From Aplysia californica (taxonomy: Eukaryota; Mollusca; Gastropoda; Aplysiida; Aplysiidae), in assembly GCF_000002075.1 (NCBI RefSeq), contig NW_004797585.1, positions 130,283 to 194,282 of the forward strand: DNA of 64,000 nucleotides. The letters are read 5' to 3'. Below are positions 21,559 to 64,000 of the stretch, piece after piece. The notes beneath the pieces are model-generated. The model had not been told where the DNA came from. It searched no databases and worked only from the letters and a program-made list of their open reading frames with translations. A program made the translations under genes and the position numbers. The stretch's first letter is position 1. The number at the start of each line of letters is the position of its first letter.

Positions 21559-22477
21559 ATAAAACAACAACAAATAATGCCACAACCTGTGGGACACCTC
21601 ATTGCGTTCACACAGCTTTTTTCTGTACTCGACACCAGTCATATATATCACCCAACAACAACACAAGCAAAACTTGCTCATCATAAAAAATACAGTCGGG
21701 TCATTATCTCCAGTCCCCATGTCAACTAAAACACACTTCAAGTTTTTCTCTCGAGTCAGAATAGCAGCTTCCTTCTGTCACGTCATATCATCTCAGTCTC
21801 TCAGACTAGCAGCTTCCTTCTGTCAAGTTGTATCATCTCAGTCTCTCAGACTAGCAGCTGCCTTCTGTCAAGTTGTATCATGTCAGTCTCTCAGTCTCAG
21901 ACTAGCAGCTATTTTCTTTCATGTCAGTCTCTCAGTCTAGCAACTACCTTCTGTCATGTCATATCATGTCAGTCTCTCAGTCTCAGACTAGCAACTACCT
22001 TCTGTCATGTCATATCATGTCAGTCTCTCAGACTAGCAACTACCCTCTGTCATGTCATATCATGTCAGTCTCTCGGTCTACCTTCTATCATGTCAGACTA
22101 GCAGCTATTTTCTTTCATGTCAGTCTCTCAGTCTAGCAACTACCTTCTGTCATGTCATATCATGTCAGTCTCTCAGTCTCAGACTAGCAACTACCTTCTG
22201 TCATGTCATATCATGTCAGTCTCTCAGACTAGCAACTACCCTCTGTCATGTCATATCATGTCAGTCTCTCGGTCTACCTTCTATCATGTCAGACTAGCAG
22301 TTACCTTCTATCATGTCAGTCTCTGAGACTAGCAGCTACCTTCTGTCATGTCAGACTCTAGCGTCAGACTAGCAGCTACCTTCTGTCATGTCAGTCTCTC
22401 AGTCTCAGACTAGCAGCGATCTTCCATTATGCACAGCAGGAAAGGACTCCCCTGTCTCCCACTACACACAGGCCAGG
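21559..22477 (-). other. Probable PCF11 3' UTR
   Basis: Lies between the stop codon and the first AATAAA. Most of it is the minisatellite at 21760-22430, so the mRNA would carry that array. Confidence 0.5.
21760..22430. repeat. Minisatellite in the PCF11 3' UTR
   Basis: More than ten units of 40-65 bp built from CATGTCAGTCTCTCAGTCTC, AGACTAGCAACTACCTTCTG and TCATGTCATAT. A larger unit (about 175 bp) is itself duplicated (about 21900-22080 and 22100-22280). Confidence 0.95.
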
Positions 22478-60832
<38,355 letters not shown>

Positions 60833-61150
60833 TGTGTCGATAGTTTACGATTTCCTGACAAAGAAGACCTAAGTCACAACATTATCAATGTTTACGTTCA
60901 ACACAGAATTGGATTTACAATTGAAATTGTACGTGTATTTTCCTTCTCGTCCGGTTCCAGGTGTCCTGTTCCTGTTACATTTCGACAAGCTTACGTTATC
61001 CGGATGGTGCATTGTGGGATTCTAATGGCCGAGAAAAACCCTGTCACAAGCTATTTTTCATCCAATGAATATCAGGTTCATAGTCACGTGACAAAAACGT
61101 TTAAAAACATGAGTGAACACCGACGGTGTAAAATTTAGTAAGTTACTAAT
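60833..61150 (-). promoter_or_regulatory. PCF11 promoter region
   Basis: Upstream of the ATG are: GCATTGTGGGA (61009-61019; - strand TCCCACAATGC, like the core of the ZNF143/THAP11 site), a CCAAT pentamer at 61062, and a perfect palindromic E-box GTCACGTGAC (61083-61092). These suit a housekeeping promoter; no TATA box at a sensible distance is obvious. The TSS is not known. Confidence 0.5.
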
Positions 61151-63254
61151 TATAAAATGTGTGATAGGTGTAAACCTAGGCGATTATATGACCGTCTAGG
61201 TGTAAACATTAAAAGGGGGTAACTCTATGGGTGTAAATGATGTAGGCCAAGTTAAAATTAGATCTGCGGGACGGCAGGACAAAATTTCACTCAGAACAGC
61301 TGTATAGATTTAGTAGCCTATAGACTACATTGTATAGTAGCCTATGTATTTCCTGGTGCTGTCAGTGTCTAAAAAAATAAAAGCAGAGCATGCGGTCATT
61401 GCCTCATCACGAATTTGTTTCGAGCTGGACCCGATGCCGCTTTTATCTACATATCATTATCATATTTGTGAAAGTTCGTCAATTTCGAAGCCTAAAAATT
61501 CGAAACCACTTAACTTTCGAATTTGACCAAATTAATGAGGGTACAAAATCATTTAAAGGGTGCACAGTTTCACTGGGGAGCCTAAAGTCACTGTAGTTTA
61601 ATTTTCCGTTTTTCATTAGTTTCGTTTAGATCTAATCTTGGGAAAGTCCGTCTTCTAAGATGCCATTGTAAACAAGTGAGGCGTTCACTAGCCGGGCGCA
61701 CTCTTCCACATCTTTGAAATTATGGAGTGTACAACAACAAAAGCGGAATAGAGAGAAAATTGATCTATACATTTATAATTATATTTGGCAACTTATTGGA
61801 AACACATGACGTGGGTCACTTCTCTCTCAAGGTTTTTATAGCTCCAGTAGAGTGTAAATACATAATGTAGTTAATAGGAATTGCAGTAACTTTTCGTGCA
61901 TCTTAAGGTGGAAAATAATTGTATAATTAATTGATAATAGCTGCTCTTATGGTTGCTAAACTGAGTATGCCAGTGGAGACCCAAGAGTGAAATGTGTAAT
62001 TCTTTTAAAGAATAAAAACAAACTTTATTTTTGCTTTTGTGGTATACAATTTCTAAGTTTCGGTACGTGTACCATACTTTTTCAAAAAGATTGAACTGAC
62101 AATGTGATCTTGAATTTCAGAACAGAGAAGTAATGAGAATGTCAAATTCAAAAATTACACCAAAAAAACTACAACAAACAAAAAATACCGAGAGAAATGT
62201 GGCTTCTACCTTTGAAAAGCTTGCTCATTAAATTTGTAGCACTGTAAAATATAACTGTTCAACTGTTTTAACTCTTTTATGCGCGCTGCCCCCCCCCCCC
62301 CCCCCTCCTTTCTGTACACAGACTATTGAGATTTATATATTTAACATGTTATAATTTAAGGTTAATCTATTGTCCCCTAGAATTCCTCGGGGCGCCTGTT
62401 CAAGTTCTAGTATATCCAAAGGCCATTCATATTATATGACAAAGCCCGTGTGTAACAGCTTTTATTTCTGAATTGACATTGATAAAAAATATTGAATAAA
62501 GATAGTTGCTTTTAGTCATGGACTAGTACATCTGGTTGCTTAGTCTGTGATGATGATGATGGTGATGATGATAAGGAGCAGGAGAGAGGAGGAGGAGTCT
62601 TGTTTGAAAGTGGGACAGAGTCAGATACGGTCAAATGAGGCCATACACGAAAATCTTTCCCACAAGACGAATATAATTACTCCTAAATTCATATTGTGTG
62701 TTCACCCTAAAAATAATCGGGAACATATCTCATTAAATCATCTTCCTACTTTAGGCAAAACGCAATTAGAAAAGATTTTTCAACAATAAATTTAGCTTAA
62801 GATGTGAATAATATACATGTATATAGGGCTTTAAACAGAATTAGGCAAGAAGCAGAGATGACAATAGTAATTACTGCAATCATGTGTGTATTAGTAATCT
62901 GGATTCAAATTTGATTGTCTTTGTCTAGCTTTTCGTGGTCAGGAAATATATTGTCATGGTCTGAATATAGAGGTAAAAAGTAGAGGGAAAAATACAAACA
63001 GATTTTTTGGAGTTTACCCCCCCCCTCCCCCCCCCCTTCACGTTTTTATGTAGACTCTGACAATCCAATAGTTAGTTTATATAATCAGTGCTTATGACTG
63101 CTAATTATGACAGTGGCTCGAAAGGGGTGAACATCGAGTAGGGTACCGTATTCATGTTGCAATGAAACAGTTTTGAATTTTGTGCACACGGATCAAATTT
63201 GAATTATTTCAATTTATAAGGCCTGCTTTTATAGCAGGTGTGCACAATTGTACC
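61151..63254. other. Upstream intergenic region, nothing recognised
   Basis: AT-rich sequence with C runs near 62290 and 63018 and a short GATGAT repeat at about 62548. No gene seen. Confidence 0.6.
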
Positions 63255-63475
63255 ATAGCCTTCTCAGACTAGGGTGAAAATCTCGGAGGTCCCGGTGTGC
63301 AAGTTGCACACGTTAAAGATCCCTTGGTGGTCTAACATCGACAAGAGTAGGCTTCAGCCGTCACCCGGGCAAAATTCAAAATTTTCTACCAACTGAAAAT
63401 GTTTGGCGTGTTCTGGGAGTTCACATGACCTTATGCAGTTGCGAGCTCCGTGAAACACTAACCAAAAAAAAAATA
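63255..63475 (+). mobile_element. SINE-B 3' half
   Basis: Order: AGCCTTCTCAGACTAGGGTG, CGGAGGTCCCGGTGTGCAAG, GTTAAAGATCCCTTGGTGGT, GGGCAAAATTCAAAATT, CTGAAAATG, hairpin tail GGAGTTC ... GAGCTCC, GTGAAACAC and an A run. It serves as the uninterrupted reference for the copy split at 14223-14640. Confidence 0.8.
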
Positions 63476-64000
63476 TATAAAAAATGTAGGGCCTACGCAA
63501 CTCTGTAGTGTGAGAAAACATTCTCATTGGTATGTTCTACATCTTGATTGCAAACAAATCTACAAACAAACACCCCCCCCCCCTCTCGTGAGCTCGGGCG
63601 GGGCCTAATGGTTGATTTGAGACAATAATTATTTCTCCAAAATCAGCGATATTGGACGCCTTTCGAGCAGTGGCGCCCTGGTGCTTGCAGCTTATTTAGC
63701 CCCACCTAGCTTTCTTGACCAAAGCGTTTCTTCTATCTAAAATCAAAATCAAATATTTCATAAAAATTTCATTAGGGGCAAAACATAATAACGCATCCCG
63801 ATTTTATTTCGAATTTTAAAAATACCCCCCCAACCCCCCCCCCCCAAAAAAAAACCCAAAAAAAACTAACAAAAGAACTCCACGAACACCCAAATGAAAC
63901 TTCTGGGGTAAGTGATCTGATTAGTCTGGGTGTCTAGATATACTACTGTACGTACTTTTATTATTACAGCTCTGTCCAATCAGGCGCTCCTTCCATCAGG
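63476..64000. other. Window end, nothing certain
   Basis: Unique sequence with C and A runs. A splice-acceptor-like TTTTATTATTACAG ends at 63969, but only 31 bases follow, too few to call an exon. Confidence 0.4.

Overview
The window looks like nuclear DNA of a spiralian animal, most likely a gastropod mollusc. That is a judgement from the protein flavour, spliced genes with kilobase introns, dense SINE/LINE/MITE debris, many minisatellites and long G or C runs. The species is not recognised.

Two host genes can be supported. (1) At the left edge, on the + strand, are the last two coding exons of a Rab33-type small GTPase (347-451 and 1414-1803); its 5' exons lie outside the window. (2) On the - strand a complete PCF11 gene, encoding the pre-mRNA cleavage complex II / transcription termination factor, runs from its ATG at 60832 to its stop at 22478. 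I resolved 17 coding exons by following GT/AG sites and reading frame. All phases agree and the joined CDS is 7587 nt, or 2528 residues, much longer than human PCF11 (about 1555). It holds an N-terminal CTD-interaction domain (exons 1-3), a coiled coil (exon 4), DPRL and RS/KE-rich low complexity (exon 5), a giant exon 7 with a repeated Ile-Asp-Gly domain and a Met/Gln/Gly-rich tail, two zinc-finger motifs (exon 12; exons 15-16) and the Clp1-binding motif (exons 12-13).

Layout: 1-1803 Rab33 3' part; 1804-21552 intergenic or long 3' UTR, full of mobile elements and tandem repeats; 21553-22477 probable PCF11 3' UTR with a minisatellite; 22478-60832 PCF11; 60833-64000 promoter side, with one SINE near the right end.

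The most interesting signals are these. (a) Two LINE-SINE partnerships can be read directly: the 3' tail of an RNase H-bearing LINE ends three SINE types, and the 3' tail of a second LINE ends a fourth. The first tail is a hairpin whose stem changes by compensatory substitutions between copies. (b) The 5' splice sites of PCF11 exons 7 and 3 have been copied into tandem repeats, giving rows of decoy donors. (c) A textbook polyadenylation site lies about 210 nt inside PCF11 intron 1, where vertebrate PCF11 is known to autoregulate by premature polyadenylation. (d) Two related TIR elements in intron 1 each grew a purine microsatellite at the same internal spot.
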